DNA from: Irineochytrium annulatum
Taxonomy: Eukaryota; Chytridiomycota; Chytridiomycetes; Chytridiales; Chytridiaceae
Assembly (NCBI GenBank): GCA_027600665.1
Contig: JADGJL010000522.1
Span: 1 to 19,101 of the forward strand
Length of the DNA stretch: 19,101 nucleotides
Direction of reading: 5' to 3'
A program made the position numbers and the translations under genes. Position 1 is the first letter of the stretch; each line of letters begins with the position of its first letter. The notes under the pieces are model-generated. The model had not been told where the DNA came from. It made no database searches and worked only from the letters and a program-made list of their open reading frames with translations. Below, piece by piece: positions 1-9,165 of the stretch.

Positions 1-3000
1 GGGTTGGGAAGGGCACGGTCAAGGCGCCAAAGGGCGGGATTGCGGCGGCCGGGATTCGGACGGTGGCGATCATCGGGGCGCCTGCGGAGGTGCGTCAGAC
101 TTGGCTGGAAAATATGGGAGGGGCCGAGGTAGTGGATAAGCTCGGCATTTCGAAGCAGGAGAGAAAGAGGCAGGAGGTCATCTTCGAGGTGCTATGCACA
201 GAGAGAGACTATGTGGAGGATTTAGAGACTGTGATAGAGGTAGGAGTTTCCGTAACATATTTGGTTATGACGAGCCAACCCTGTCTCTTGTTAGGTCTAC
301 ATCAAGCAGTTGAAGAAAAACAAGCTGTTGCGGCCAAAGGATATGTCTGTCATCTTCTCTAACATTGAAACAATCATGCCTGTCAACTCGGTAACATGTT
401 AAACTTTTAATTTCTTATCCCGCCTAACTGGAAGGACAGGAACTGTTGAAGCTTTTGGAAGACAGACAGGCGGAGTCAGAGAACGGCGTTGTGGAGCAAG
501 TCGGTGATATTTTTATCCGTGTGGTTAGTACGCTTCTTCACTTTTTCATGCACGACTAAATGCCAATAACTATACAGAGCGACTACCTGAAGATCTATAC
601 AATGTACTGCAGCAATCATCCCTACGCGGCGATGAAGTTGCAGGCTGTACGACATTCGAAGGCCGTCGGCAAATTTTTAGATCAATGCGCGCAAATGCCG
701 GAAAGCAGGAACTTGAGCTTGTCGCATTTCCTGTACGCTTTGTTCAAGCAACGCTAGCCTCTCTAATTGTTGTCTCAAGCTTGAAGCCGGTGCAAAGAAT
801 TTGCAAATACCCTCTACTTCTCCGGGAAATGATTAAGCAAACGGACGCGTCGCACCCGGACTCGGCTAACTTGATTAAAGCATTGATGAAGATTGAGACG
901 GTGGTAACAATCGTCAACGAGGGCGCGCGGCAGGCTGAGGGTGTTCACAAGATGATTGAGCTCCAGGCGAGGTTCACTCAGGTACTCTCTCATTATCAGC
1001 ACCACCGCTAAGTCAATGCCTTGGCTTATAGAAGGTGAATATTGTTGCCCCGTCTCGAACGATGAAGAAATTCGGCGCTATGGACCTGATTGCGGCGTCG
1101 GGCGAGCGCAAGAAGCGCGAGCTCTTCTTGTTTAACGACATGCTTCTCATGGCCAAGGCGCCGGACGCCCACTCTGACCGGCTTAAAGTCGTTGCAATTG
1201 TGCCTTTCGACATGATCCTTATCAACGCGCCCCAGGACGAGCCGGGCAAAGAGAACCTTATCGAGATCGTTCACATTAATTCCGCAAAATTCACCTTGGC
1301 CGGGGACAGCCCCTTCACGAAGACGAGCTGGATTAAGGCGTTTACAGAGGTGACGGATGCTTGGATGGCTTTGAAAGGAAGCAAGCTTGACTCGGTCGAG
1401 GGGCGGGTTATCAGGAGCGATAAGATGTCGGAAGACGACAAGGAGGACGATATTGAAAGCGAGTGCGGGAACACGGAGTCGAACCTCGGAGTGCTTTCTT
1501 CCCTTAGCGTACCTAATCTTTCGGCGAGGCCGTCGGTCAATAAGCCGATCGAGGAGGGAAGGGCGCAGAGTGTCGAGGCGCTGCAGGACTCTGGCGCGGA
1601 CGTCAGCACGTTCAAGGAGGTCTCCATCTCGTTGACGTCACTTGCGACGCCTTCCATTGTCGAGACGCGCGCGCCGCCGCCTCTGCCAATCCATGGGACA
1701 CCCCTCACAGCGCAGAAGCCTACGACCGCACAATCGGCACCGGCAATATCGGTTGCTTTGGCGACAGCGAACACGGTTGTAGCATCCTCAAGCTATCAAA
1801 GACCCGCGGCCGCGCCTGCGACGAGAGCTCCGACGCGACCCATTTCCCCTTCACCTTCTACAAACTTTTCGACGTTATCCTCCGCACCGCGCCCCCTCAG
1901 CTCCCTCAAGCCCCCGTCGACGACCTCAAATGGGAGCATCCACGACTCTTCCGAGGATCTCTCCGGCTCCGCCTCATCCCTCAGCGGAAAAGTTTCGCCC
2001 TCGGTCCTCCGTTCACACTCGGTCCGTGCCCCGAACCCAACACCGGCTGGCTCGCTTGCGAACCTGAACGGCTCCAACTCGAATCTCTCCGGCTCGAACC
2101 ACAACCTCTCAGCACGCATCGCGAGCAACCACTTTATCGTCCAAGACCTTAACGCGTCCCTCATGCGCGCCTCAACCCCTGTGCCGACCCATGCGCGCTC
2201 AGCTACCGCCGACCCTGCCCCGCCGGCGGCCCCTTACCAAGCCGCCATCGCATCCCAGCCTCCGTCAGAAGCCGTGCATGGCCGCTCCCTGAGCGCACAA
2301 CCACGCGCCCTGCCGCCGCGCGGCGCCGGCTTCAGCACGTCGACGTCGACCCAGATCCCGGCACGCGCTGCGATGGCTGCCGCTCAGCTGCCAAACCCGG
2401 CGTTCCAGCGCAACGCGACCGTGGTCGACGCGGCGCTCCGGGGCAGGGGGCTCGTCATCTCGGCCACCGTCAAGGAGCGTCAGGAGCGGCTCGCGCAGGA
2501 GATGGCGGCGTTCGCCGTCCCGGGAACGGCCGTGGCGGACAGTGGCAAGGTTTCCGTCGCCGTAGCGCAGCCACCCCCAACGCCCGCTGTCGTGACGGCG
2601 CCCGTGAGCGGACGGGGTAGGACGCAGTCGATGGTGTCGAGAGAGGCGGAGGTGGAGCCGACGACGGCCGTGAACGCTGCTTTGATGGCGAGGGGTCTGA
2701 TGGCGAATACTGGCGCGCTCGGCGGCCAGCCGTCGTTGAAGCCGTCCGTGAATGCAGTAAAGAACTCGTCGCTGCAGAATACCTCTGTGGATGAAGACAG
2801 CAAGGGCGGGGACGACGGAGAGTGAGTGGGATCTTACAGCCATACGCTTCCATGACCGATATTAACGCGTTTTCTCCGTTTTACAGCATCAAGCAGAAGA
2901 AGATGGCCGTCAACAAACCGATCAAGCACGCGCAGGTCGTCGACGTCGCGCGGAAGTCGAAGAAGGACCTGAAGGACTTTGTAAGACAGATGCATACGCT

Positions 3001-3495
3001 TTGTAGACGCTAATCGTTTGCGTCGAAGGTCTACACTTTGCGAGTGCAGTATATCGGCGCGACGGACCCTAAGGGCTTTTCCCTCATCCACCATACATAC
3101 GAGGACTTCTTTGACCTGCACCTGAACCTCCTTGGGGTATGTGCAAAGCTTATTGCGTGCAATGGGTATCTAACGTTCAATAGCACTTCCCGGAGGAAGC
3201 CGGCACCCAGATCCGGAATGACGGCGAGGGCACTACTATAACCACCACGACAAACCGCATCATCCCTGAGCTGCCGGGCCAGATGATGTTTGTCAGCGAG
3301 GCCGTCGCGAAGTCCAGGATGGCGACGCTTCAAGGATATGTACAAGTGAGAACCTTTGCATTACACCTCGTTTATAACGCGATTCCTTCTGTTTCGCAGG
3401 CTTTGATCGCCCTCCCTCCGAAGATCTCAAGATCGCCCTTAACGATGCAGTTCTTTAGGCTGGATGGAAAGCACGCGCAGTCGTTGCTGGCTTAG
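1..3495 (+). CDS. RhoGEF with DH-PH and C-terminal PX domain, 5' partial
   Basis: Likely guanine nucleotide exchange factor for a Rho/Rac/Cdc42 GTPase, acting at membranes. Ten exons are seen: 1-239, 295-390, 440-523, 578-732, 780-981, 1032-2821, 2887-2980, 3029-3136, 3184-3345 and 3400-3495. All junctions are GT..AG and the frame stays open throughout, giving at least 1007 residues. The frame is still open at base 1, so the start lies upstream. The DH domain spans about residues 56-258, with CR1 (RQEVIFEVLCTERDYVEDLE) and CR3 (LLKPVQRICKYPLLL). The PH domain spans about 259-372 and has the conserved Trp of its last helix (TSWIKAF). A Ser/Pro/Ala/Thr-rich, probably disordered linker spans about 375-850. 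The PX domain spans about 868-995 and holds the proline loop (IIPELPG) and terminal helices. In the PX domain the usual basic pair before Tyr-x-x-Phe is replaced by His-Thr. DH-PH identity is firm; the cognate GTPase is unknown. Confidence 0.9.
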
Positions 3496-3737
3496 GAGGA
3501 GTTTGATAGGACCTGCGTTTCTCCCGCTACCTTACTTTCTATTTACGTTAATTGTTATAATAAGTTGCAGCGTTTATATCTAATTTACTGCTAAGTAACT
3601 AGTGTTGAATGAGAATGATTACAGTTTCTTGATTGTCTCCCACCGCGCCACGCGACCCTAGCCTCGCTCCATAACCGACGACCCGCGCCCCGTCACCCAC
3701 AAGACACAGCCCATAAGTGGTGCATCCTCCGTCACCA

Positions 3738-5031
3738 ATGTATACAACTATAGAGCAATGCCATGTCCTGCTGGGCGTTCGACCCGGCGCTACTCGCAAC
3801 GAGATCCGCGCCGCTTTCCGACGACTGGCCCTACGCCACCACCCAGACCGCAACGGGCCTGATGCGAACGGCGATCGGTTCAGGGAAATATCGGAGGCCT
3901 ATCAAGTGCTGATGGAGCGGGCAGAAGAGAGGACCAGCGTCGCCGGCGACCCGCCACTCGCTGAAGGTGCTGTGCCCGTGTATGCGGGCGGCGCCGCGGC
4001 GAAGGACCGGAGGTCTCAGGATGCGACGCGGCCAACGAGGAAGGCTAGCTCGTCATCGTGCTCGCAGGGAGGAGTTAGGGCCGACACGTCACCGGCCGCC
4101 ACCGCGTTCTCGTCTGCCTGCCGTGGTTCCGAACCACACAAGGACCACATCGACCCGTTCGACGCCATTAAGCGAACACATTCAGCTCCCAATCTCCAGA
4201 GCTTGCGGGGCAGCTACGTCCACTCGCAGCGATATGGTGAGGTTGTTTGAGGTACTTCCATCCTGACAGCCGTCATTAGGCACGAGCCGCGCTGGCAGCT
4301 TCGTTTGGACGGCCGAACAGGGATCCGGGCAGCAGCAGGAGACCCGACCGCACCGGGAATCCGCCGGCGTCGCGGGAACGACGCGTGCGCCTCCTGCACC
4401 ATGGCCACAACCGGTGGATAGAAATCGACCGGCATCGCCAGCGGGCCGACAGACCCCGCCAGTGTCATCCCAGGATGACTGGCCTTCGAAAGAACGCGAA
4501 GCCTCGCAAGAACCAGCGTCGGGACGCGCTCGCACCGTCGATTTGGACGACAGCCGCGGCAGCCGCGACTTGCGCCCGACCCCAAGGTCGCTCCGTGAGA
4601 AGGCCGCCGCCGCAGCGGCACGCCTTCGCGTGGCGCTCGACTCGCATCGATCGTGGGGTGCACGCGACGCCACGCCGACGGCACCCGGCGTCCCCGATTC
4701 CACCGTGGCGCCGGAGTCGCCGACTGAAGACAACAGCCGAAGGAAGATGAATATCTTCACGAAGCTCAAAGAGCGATTGGCGCGCATGAAGAAGCCGAAG
4801 GAGGCGGAAGCTGCTGCGGCGGGTGACCGCGAGAAAGGCGAGGGCGACACGGAGTTCGGGGCGACGATGCCGGCGCATGGTAAGCAGGAGGAGCCAGACA
4901 TAGAAGAGCTGCACAAGATGTTGTTGGAGGTTGATCAAGAAGTCTTTTGGTCCACGCTGCATCATGAGCTGAATGAGGATCTTATGCTCGAAATTTTGTT
5001 GAAGCTGAAGGCGCGGGCACAGGTGGTTTAG
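3738..5031 (+). CDS. J-domain (DnaJ-like, class C) protein
   Basis: Putative Hsp70 co-chaperone. Exons are 3738-4236 and 4280-5031, separated by a 43-nt intron (GTGAGG..TTAG); the total is 416 residues. Without splicing the first exon would stop at 4250. Using the acceptor at 4279 keeps one long frame open to 5031, whereas the alternative AG at 4269 soon meets a stop. The J domain lies at about residues 5-60 with an intact HPD motif at 35-37, which stimulates Hsp70 ATPase in this family. No Gly/Phe region or zinc-finger domain follows, so it is class C. The rest is low-complexity Ser/Pro/Arg/Ala sequence, then a charged Lys/Glu-rich segment and a short predicted helix (EELHKMLLEVDQEVF) near the C terminus. 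ATG 3738 is chosen because the in-frame codons just upstream lack another ATG and the domain starts immediately after it. The function beyond Hsp70 binding is not recognisable. Confidence 0.8.
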
Positions 5032-5072
5032 TTGAATATTGCTGCAAGTAGCTATCGGCATGTTTACGGTAC

Positions 5073-5078
5073 AATAAA
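5073..5078 (+). terminator. AATAAA polyadenylation signal of the J-domain gene
   Basis: A canonical AATAAA hexamer lies 42 nt after the stop codon of the J-domain gene, a normal distance for a fungal 3' UTR. The call rests on the motif and its position only. Confidence 0.5.
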
Positions 5079-5257
5079 AGTAAGATGTCTTTCTGCTGGT
5101 CGACCTATGTAAACGTAATGCAATCTGCCCAACTTCGCACTGTCAAGTTTAAGCTTCACCTTGCCGACAACTCGTCGTGTTTGTACTGCTAGCGCGCTTA
5201 ACGTCCTACTTCTTTCAGGGCATTCGAATTTATGTTCCCGCCTTTTATTCTACTTCT

Positions 5258-5620
5258 ATGAGGGAAGACGTGGAATGGCGGATCGCACAGATGGCTAATC
5301 TACTCTCGAACGCGAACCGTGACGAACGACACGTGGCGTGCACACCCGCAGTAGGTGACGGCCATTTCCAACGGGTGCTATCAGGCTCTGGCTTAGAAAC
5401 TCAGTCAGCGAGGCCTGTCAGTGCCGCCTCCTATGTTCGTAGACATCGAGCTTTTGCTATTGCTGATGAGGAGGGTAACGATAGCGAGACGAGAATAGAA
5501 AGGAAGAGCACAAAAAAGATGGGATGGACGGGCTTCTTCATGCGGTCGCAAGGCCGTTTTGACGATGAAGGGTCCGAGTTGGAGATGAGGGGCATGGAGA
5601 TTGCATCGGCCCTACCGTAG
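5258..5620 (+). CDS. Small unrecognised ORF, 120 aa
   Basis: An uninterrupted frame from ATG 5258 to TAG 5620. The product is hydrophilic and charged, with an Asp/Glu/Arg/Lys-rich middle (ADEEGNDSETRIERK) and no signal peptide, membrane segment or recognised motif. The frame is open upstream as far as 5153. A good splice acceptor with branch-like and pyrimidine-rich sequence (CTTAAC..CTTTCAG) ends at 5218, and exon sequence from 5219 would stay in this frame. The true gene may therefore start in an upstream exon, for example from ATG 5085 with a donor at 5109; this is inference. Codon content is plausible for coding but length alone is weak support. It may be a lineage-specific gene or a chance ORF. 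Confidence 0.35.
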   Translation: MREDVEWRIAQMANLLSNANRDERHVACTPAVGDGHFQRVLSGSGLETQSARPVSAASYVRRHRAFAIADEEGNDSETRIERKSTKKMGWTGFFMRSQGRFDDEGSELEMRGMEIASALP

Positions 5621-6338
5621 GCGGATGCTGTCGGGAATTCTGAGCCGAGCAAGTGAGTCGGCGAAAGGCCGGACGCTGCGACTCGTGCTCACACGCTCAT
5701 AATCTAAAGTTTGCGATTGCAATAGCGGCAAGTGTTCTTGTTCCATCTTTTCAGCAGCCCGCATATGCACTACATCAGACAGTATCACAGATAGTAAGAT
5801 GTTGAAGTCCGGGCAGACTTCGCGCAGGAAATGGAGGGGCAACCTTTATCTCATTTGATGGAGGGGTAATCTCGATCTCCTGAGCAAACTCCGCGAAAAG
5901 TTCAACTGTCCTACTATCTGTGATAACGTTGGCAGGGTTGATCGACTCGAGACTTTCTTAGCTGGGAGCGAGGGCCAACCATAGTGAGACCAGACACTGC
6001 AATCATGGGAGAATTAACCTTCAAGTGTACGAGGCCGTTCTCGAAAAGTCACCATTGCTCACCAGCGAGTACCACCCTGCGCTCCGAGAAACGACCTATT
6101 TGAATGCAGCGCTTGTTAACGTTGATTATGGGCTCAGATCCCCCCTACTGGACTGAGCTGTCCCGCCGGGCCAAACCGCAGACCACCCAGATCCCGAAGG
6201 TCCAGAAATTGAATAAGTCAATTCCAGCGCAAGCCTTGTATCCAGAAGCCCTCGAGCCTGGAGCTGTCCTTTGAAGCAATTGCGCTCGCGCAACTAAAAA
6301 TTCTAACCGCGCTGGTTGTCAATTTTCCTTCACACAAG
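5621..6338. other. Intergenic region between the small ORF and DNALI1
   Basis: About 720 bases without a convincing gene. It holds the foldback element at 5783-5925 and the presumed promoter of the dynein light chain gene. Short antisense frames here cross the foldback arms and show no recognisable protein. No tRNA or other RNA gene was seen. Confidence 0.5.
5783..5925. mobile_element. 143-bp foldback / MITE-like element
   Basis: The outer 14 bases are a perfect inverted repeat: TATCACAGATAGTA at 5783-5796 and TACTATCTGTGATA at 5912-5925. The match continues inward imperfectly for roughly 50 nt per arm (5783-5832 against 5876-5925), with a one-base gap and scattered mismatches, leaving a central stretch of about 40-45 nt. 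Both ends carry TA, as would the TA target duplication of a Tc1/mariner-derived MITE with TCACAGATAGTA termini. The unit is non-coding and far too short to be autonomous. The TA duplication and element class are inference; the inverted repeat is visible directly. A structured RNA or a chance hairpin is the alternative. Confidence 0.5.
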
Positions 6339-7669
6339 ATGATCCCGCCCTCTCACTCGCTCGTCCGCTACGACAACCCGGTCCTCGTCTCCAAGACGAC
6401 GGACGGGCTCGCCAAGGCGTCCCAGAAGGCCGTCGTGGGCGGATCTAACCAGCTGCAAGGCGGCGGAGGCGGCGGTGGCGGGGGCGCGGGCGGACCTAGT
6501 GGCGGCGGAGGACAGCAAGGGCTGATGATGATGGAGACGAAGATGGGGGGAAAACCGCCACTGCAGGGCGGGCAGCTGAATGGGGCGAAGAAACTACCGC
6601 CCGTGGATGATAAGGGGAGAGTCAAGACGCCGACTCAGACGGAGGATATTTTGAATTCGATCTTGCCGCCGAGGTGGGGATCAAAAGGCCTTTTGTTTTT
6701 TTTTTCTTTTTTCAGGCATGGCGATCGGCATCAGTTGCTGCTTTCATTTGTTGTCTGCGATTATTTGTTTGGATCTGGAGAATGTTTGAGGTATTTACTT
6801 GTGCTTCTATTTCTAGAGAATGGGAAGAGAGCGGACAGCTTTGGGTGCAGAAGGTGTCGAGCACGCCCGCGACACGGCTGGATGTTATCAACTTGCAGGT
6901 GCGATCGGCCGGAACAGCTGTTTGTTGTAAGATGGAGCTAAACCGTTGGTGCTTTGATTTACAGGAACAACTCGACCACATGCTACAAAAGCGGCAGGCG
7001 AGGGAAACGGGTATTGATCCTGTTCGCCGGGAGCTTTACGGACAATGCTTTGGTGGGTTTTGTCGTTGATTGCTTTATATCTCGCGGGTTTATAATTGCG
7101 ACTATCGAGTATTTACGCAATCTCGATATAGATGAGCTCATCCGGCAGGTGACCATTTCCTGCCAAGAGCGCGGTCTGCTCCTTCTTCGCGTTAGGGATG
7201 AGATCCGGATGTCGATTGCCGCGTACCAGACCCTGTATGAGAGCTCCGTGGCGTTCGGGATGCGGAAGGCGCTTCAAGCCGAGCAAGGGAAATCTGATAT
7301 GGAGAACAGAGTTCGTGCTCCTTTTCTTCGAACATTTTGGCTCCGCTGTTGCTTCGGCTGTTTTACTGCTCCAGCTTGTGTGATGTTGATGCCATTCTCG
7401 AATAGATAAAGGAGCTCGAGGAAGAGAAGCGACAGCTGGAGCAGACTGTGCTTGAGCTGAAGGCGAAGTGCGAGGCGATCGAGAAGAGGGAGAGCGAGCG
7501 GAGGGCGATGGAGGAGCGGAAGCACGCGGAGGAGATTGCGTTCCTGAAGAAGACGAACGTTCAGTTAAAGGTACGTCATTGCTTCGCCGCTTAGAGATTT
7601 TCGACATGCTCATTTCCGTTCATCCCACAGACGCAACTCGAGGGTATTTTGAGCCCACAGAAGAAATAG
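6339..7669 (+). CDS. DNALI1: Axonemal dynein light chain, DNALI1/p28 family
   Basis: Light chain of inner-arm axonemal dyneins, expected in the flagellar axoneme. Six exons are seen: 6339-6673, 6817-6898, 6965-7052, 7132-7310, 7406-7570 and 7631-7669. All introns are GT..AG and the joined frame gives 295 residues, a little longer than the roughly 255 typical of p28/DNALI1. Family hallmarks appear in order: the N-terminal SLVRYDNPVLVS segment, the TEDILNSILPPREW block split by intron 1, SSTPATRLDVINLQEQLD, GIDPVRRELYGQCFDELIRQ, CQERGLLLLRVRDEIRM and the glutamate/lysine-rich coiled-coil tail ending GILSPQKK. The N-terminal part carries a Gly-rich insertion at about residues 47-65. Intron 1 (143 nt) contains a long T run and an unused AG. 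ATG 6339 starts the conserved N terminus. The gene implies a motile flagellated stage. Confidence 0.95.
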
Positions 7670-7808
7670 TGGGACCGCAACTTGACTCGCTCGACGAAAT
7701 GATTTCGCCGACAACTCGCATACAACAGCCGACATCTAGCAACTATTTATTTGCCATTCGTTGTTTGATTTAGAGGGCAAACGATGTACATAACACAGAC
7801 GTTTAGTG

Positions 7809-7814
7809 AATAAA
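7809..7814 (+). terminator. AATAAA polyadenylation signal of DNALI1
   Basis: AATAAA lies 140 nt after the DNALI1 stop codon, within a tandem AATAAATAAA run. The next gene is on the opposite strand, so the two transcription units converge here. Confidence 0.5.
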
Positions 7815-7905
7815 TAAACCTAGATAAACAAAGCTAACGGATATACCGTTTCCTCTTTTCTCAGCTCGGTCTTACAATGATGCGACGAAGTACATTGATA
7901 AATTC

Positions 7906-7911
7906 TTTATT
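7906..7911 (-). terminator. AATAAA polyadenylation signal of the minus-strand unit
   Basis: TTTATT on the plus strand reads AATAAA on the minus strand, just after the last minus-strand frame stops at 7955. It suggests that the minus-strand transcript starting near 8730 runs through 7955-8236 before ending. Confidence 0.35.
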
Positions 7912-7954
7912 ATGTCTCTCATATGTACAGGGTTACATTACATCTCATATAAGG

Positions 7955-8164
7955 CTAAAAACACATAGGTGTAAAGGAAGGGAGAGAGAGGAGGTGAAAG
8001 GCTACTCTTGGCACATATCCTCGTGCCGCTGTAAATGATTTGTTCTTCAAAGCTACATAATCCCATATCCCATCAATCGCCGGTCCGTATAAATTGGCTA
8101 TGAACAGTTCGCATACAGGGTTAAGCAATGGAAACGGGATAGTTTCCTCGGCAAGCAGTCCCAT
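7955..8164 (-). CDS. Coding-like ORF downstream of the small minus-strand gene
   Basis: A minus-strand frame from ATG 8164 to TAG 7955 gives 69 residues. The same frame is open a further 16 codons upstream. The product is rich in hydrophobic and aromatic residues (AIDGIWDYVALKNKSFTAA) and looks more like a globular domain than a random UTR translation, but I do not recognise the family. The frame differs from that of the gene at 8237-8730 and no convincing donor/acceptor pair joins them. It could be a separate small gene, a C-terminal exon reached by unrecognised splicing, a decayed gene fragment, or chance. Confidence 0.25.
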   Translation of the reverse strand: MGLLAEETIPFPLLNPVCELFIANLYGPAIDGIWDYVALKNKSFTAARGYVPRVAFHLLSLPSFTPMCF

Positions 8165-8236
8165 CAGCCACCAATGTAAGGGTTCAACAAATTTTGAGTC
8201 CAGTGAAGATCCTCATCCTCTTGAGCTTCAATATCT

Positions 8237-8730
8237 TCATGCCTGCTGATCGTAAAACTGCTTGATTTGGCCCAAAGAGACCACGGTCCGATGGCTGTCA
8301 AGAGAAGAACAAAAATTAGAAATCACAAAAACTGGACGAAATACTCAACCACAAAGAATACAAAACGAAGAAGCATAACCGCCACCAACTATGAAATAAA
8401 CATAATGACTCACTTTGGCTCGGTAATGCACACCCCTCCTCTTCGCTTGCGCACCGTCTCGACGCTCGGCCGAAGATCCTCGGTCGCCAACGCATTCTCC
8501 CGACTCGTAATAATCGGCGTCTCGGGCACCTCCGACAGGCTGGAGCTCGAGCTCGACGCCGATCCGCCGAGGCTCGTCACGCTGATGGGAGGGGGCATGG
8601 GCTTCTCCCGTGCGGATGATGTGGCGGGCGCGGTGGAGGTGGCGGCGGACGTGGTGGAGGGCGTGTCGTCGGATGCAGGGGAGCGGAGGGCTAGCCCGGA
8701 GAGCTTCTCGGCCAGGTCTTCGGCGGCCAT
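8237..8730 (-). CDS. Small unrecognised two-exon gene, 124 aa
   Basis: Exon 1 runs 8730 to 8414 and exon 2 runs 8294 to 8237, joined across a 119-nt intron (GTGAGT..TTGACAG on the minus strand). ATG 8730 is the first ATG in the frame; the open sequence upstream has only a TTG at its far end and probably represents 5' UTR, or an exon after a CAG at about 8819. The protein opens with a short amphipathic stretch (MAAEDLAEKLSGLAL), continues through a Ser/Thr/Ala/Pro-rich low-complexity region, and ends with a basic then hydrophobic tail (RKRRGGVCITEPN, then SLGQIKQFYDQQA). It has no signal peptide or membrane segment. Ser- and Pro-rich patches suggest a regulated, mostly disordered protein; this is inference. 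Splicing is supported by frame continuity only. Confidence 0.5.
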
Positions 8731-8887
8731 ATTGAGATGATGGGTGGGTCGGTACAAGAAGCCTTTGTGCACCCGGTTGCCAAAAGCGTGAGCAGACTCC
8801 GATTGGGAGCCTGACAAATTTAAGGACAACTGGGGTTAAAAACTATCTTCTTTTCCACCACTGCGATATTCTATTATGATTATATGT

Positions 8888-8925
8888 TAGTAACGGAATC
8901 CTGATCATGCTAGTAACGGAATTCT
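8888..8925. repeat. Short tandem direct repeat (15-base unit, 23-bp period)
   Basis: TAGTAACGGAATCCT at 8888-8902 recurs as TAGTAACGGAATTCT at 8911-8925 with one mismatch. It lies between two minus-strand genes, upstream of the one starting at 8730. It may be a regulatory repeat or a simple duplication. Confidence 0.5.
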
Positions 8926-9165
8926 CCGCTTTCACAGTGATTTATTTGACGAGTAAACTTCAACATGTATTGTTTGAAAGAGGGAATTGCCGAGAGCCGG
9001 CAACTCACGGCTACATAAAATGAAAGGAAGAAATTGTAGACAATGTTCGCCTAGTGTGTAAATAATCACCGGTTGAGGCAAGTATTGCGGCAGAAATGTA
9101 CGCGGTGGAAACGATGGACGGCACAATCCATAACATGGGTAACTCGGACAGCAAAAGGAAATGAA

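Noticed and set aside
2822..2838. Early acceptor CTTACAG ending at 2838 in the RhoGEF
   Set aside because: It would make an intron of about 17 nt. The acceptor at 2886 gives a normal length and keeps the frame into the PX domain.
1271..2843. Long minus-strand open frames opposite the RhoGEF linker (for example 2265-2843 and 1271-1774)
   Set aside because: They lie antisense to a GC-rich, Ser/Pro/Ala-rich coding exon, which favours open frames on the other strand. Their translations are Arg/Ser-rich with no recognisable domain.
3717..3737. Upstream GTG start for the J-domain protein
   Set aside because: Nuclear eukaryotic genes rarely start at GTG, and the in-frame ATG at 3738 is immediately before the domain.
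4182..5061. Minus-strand frames opposite the J-domain gene
   Set aside because: They are shadows of a GC-rich low-complexity exon; the plus strand has a J domain and consistent splicing.
5612..5842. Minus-strand frame of 76 codons over the foldback element
   Set aside because: It overlaps the inverted-repeat arm, has no recognisable motif, and no splice context supports it.
6674..6816. Extra mini-exon after the T-run CAG near 6717 in DNALI1 intron 1
   Set aside because: Reading from that acceptor meets a stop, and skipping straight to 6817 joins the conserved block NSILPPREW without a gap.
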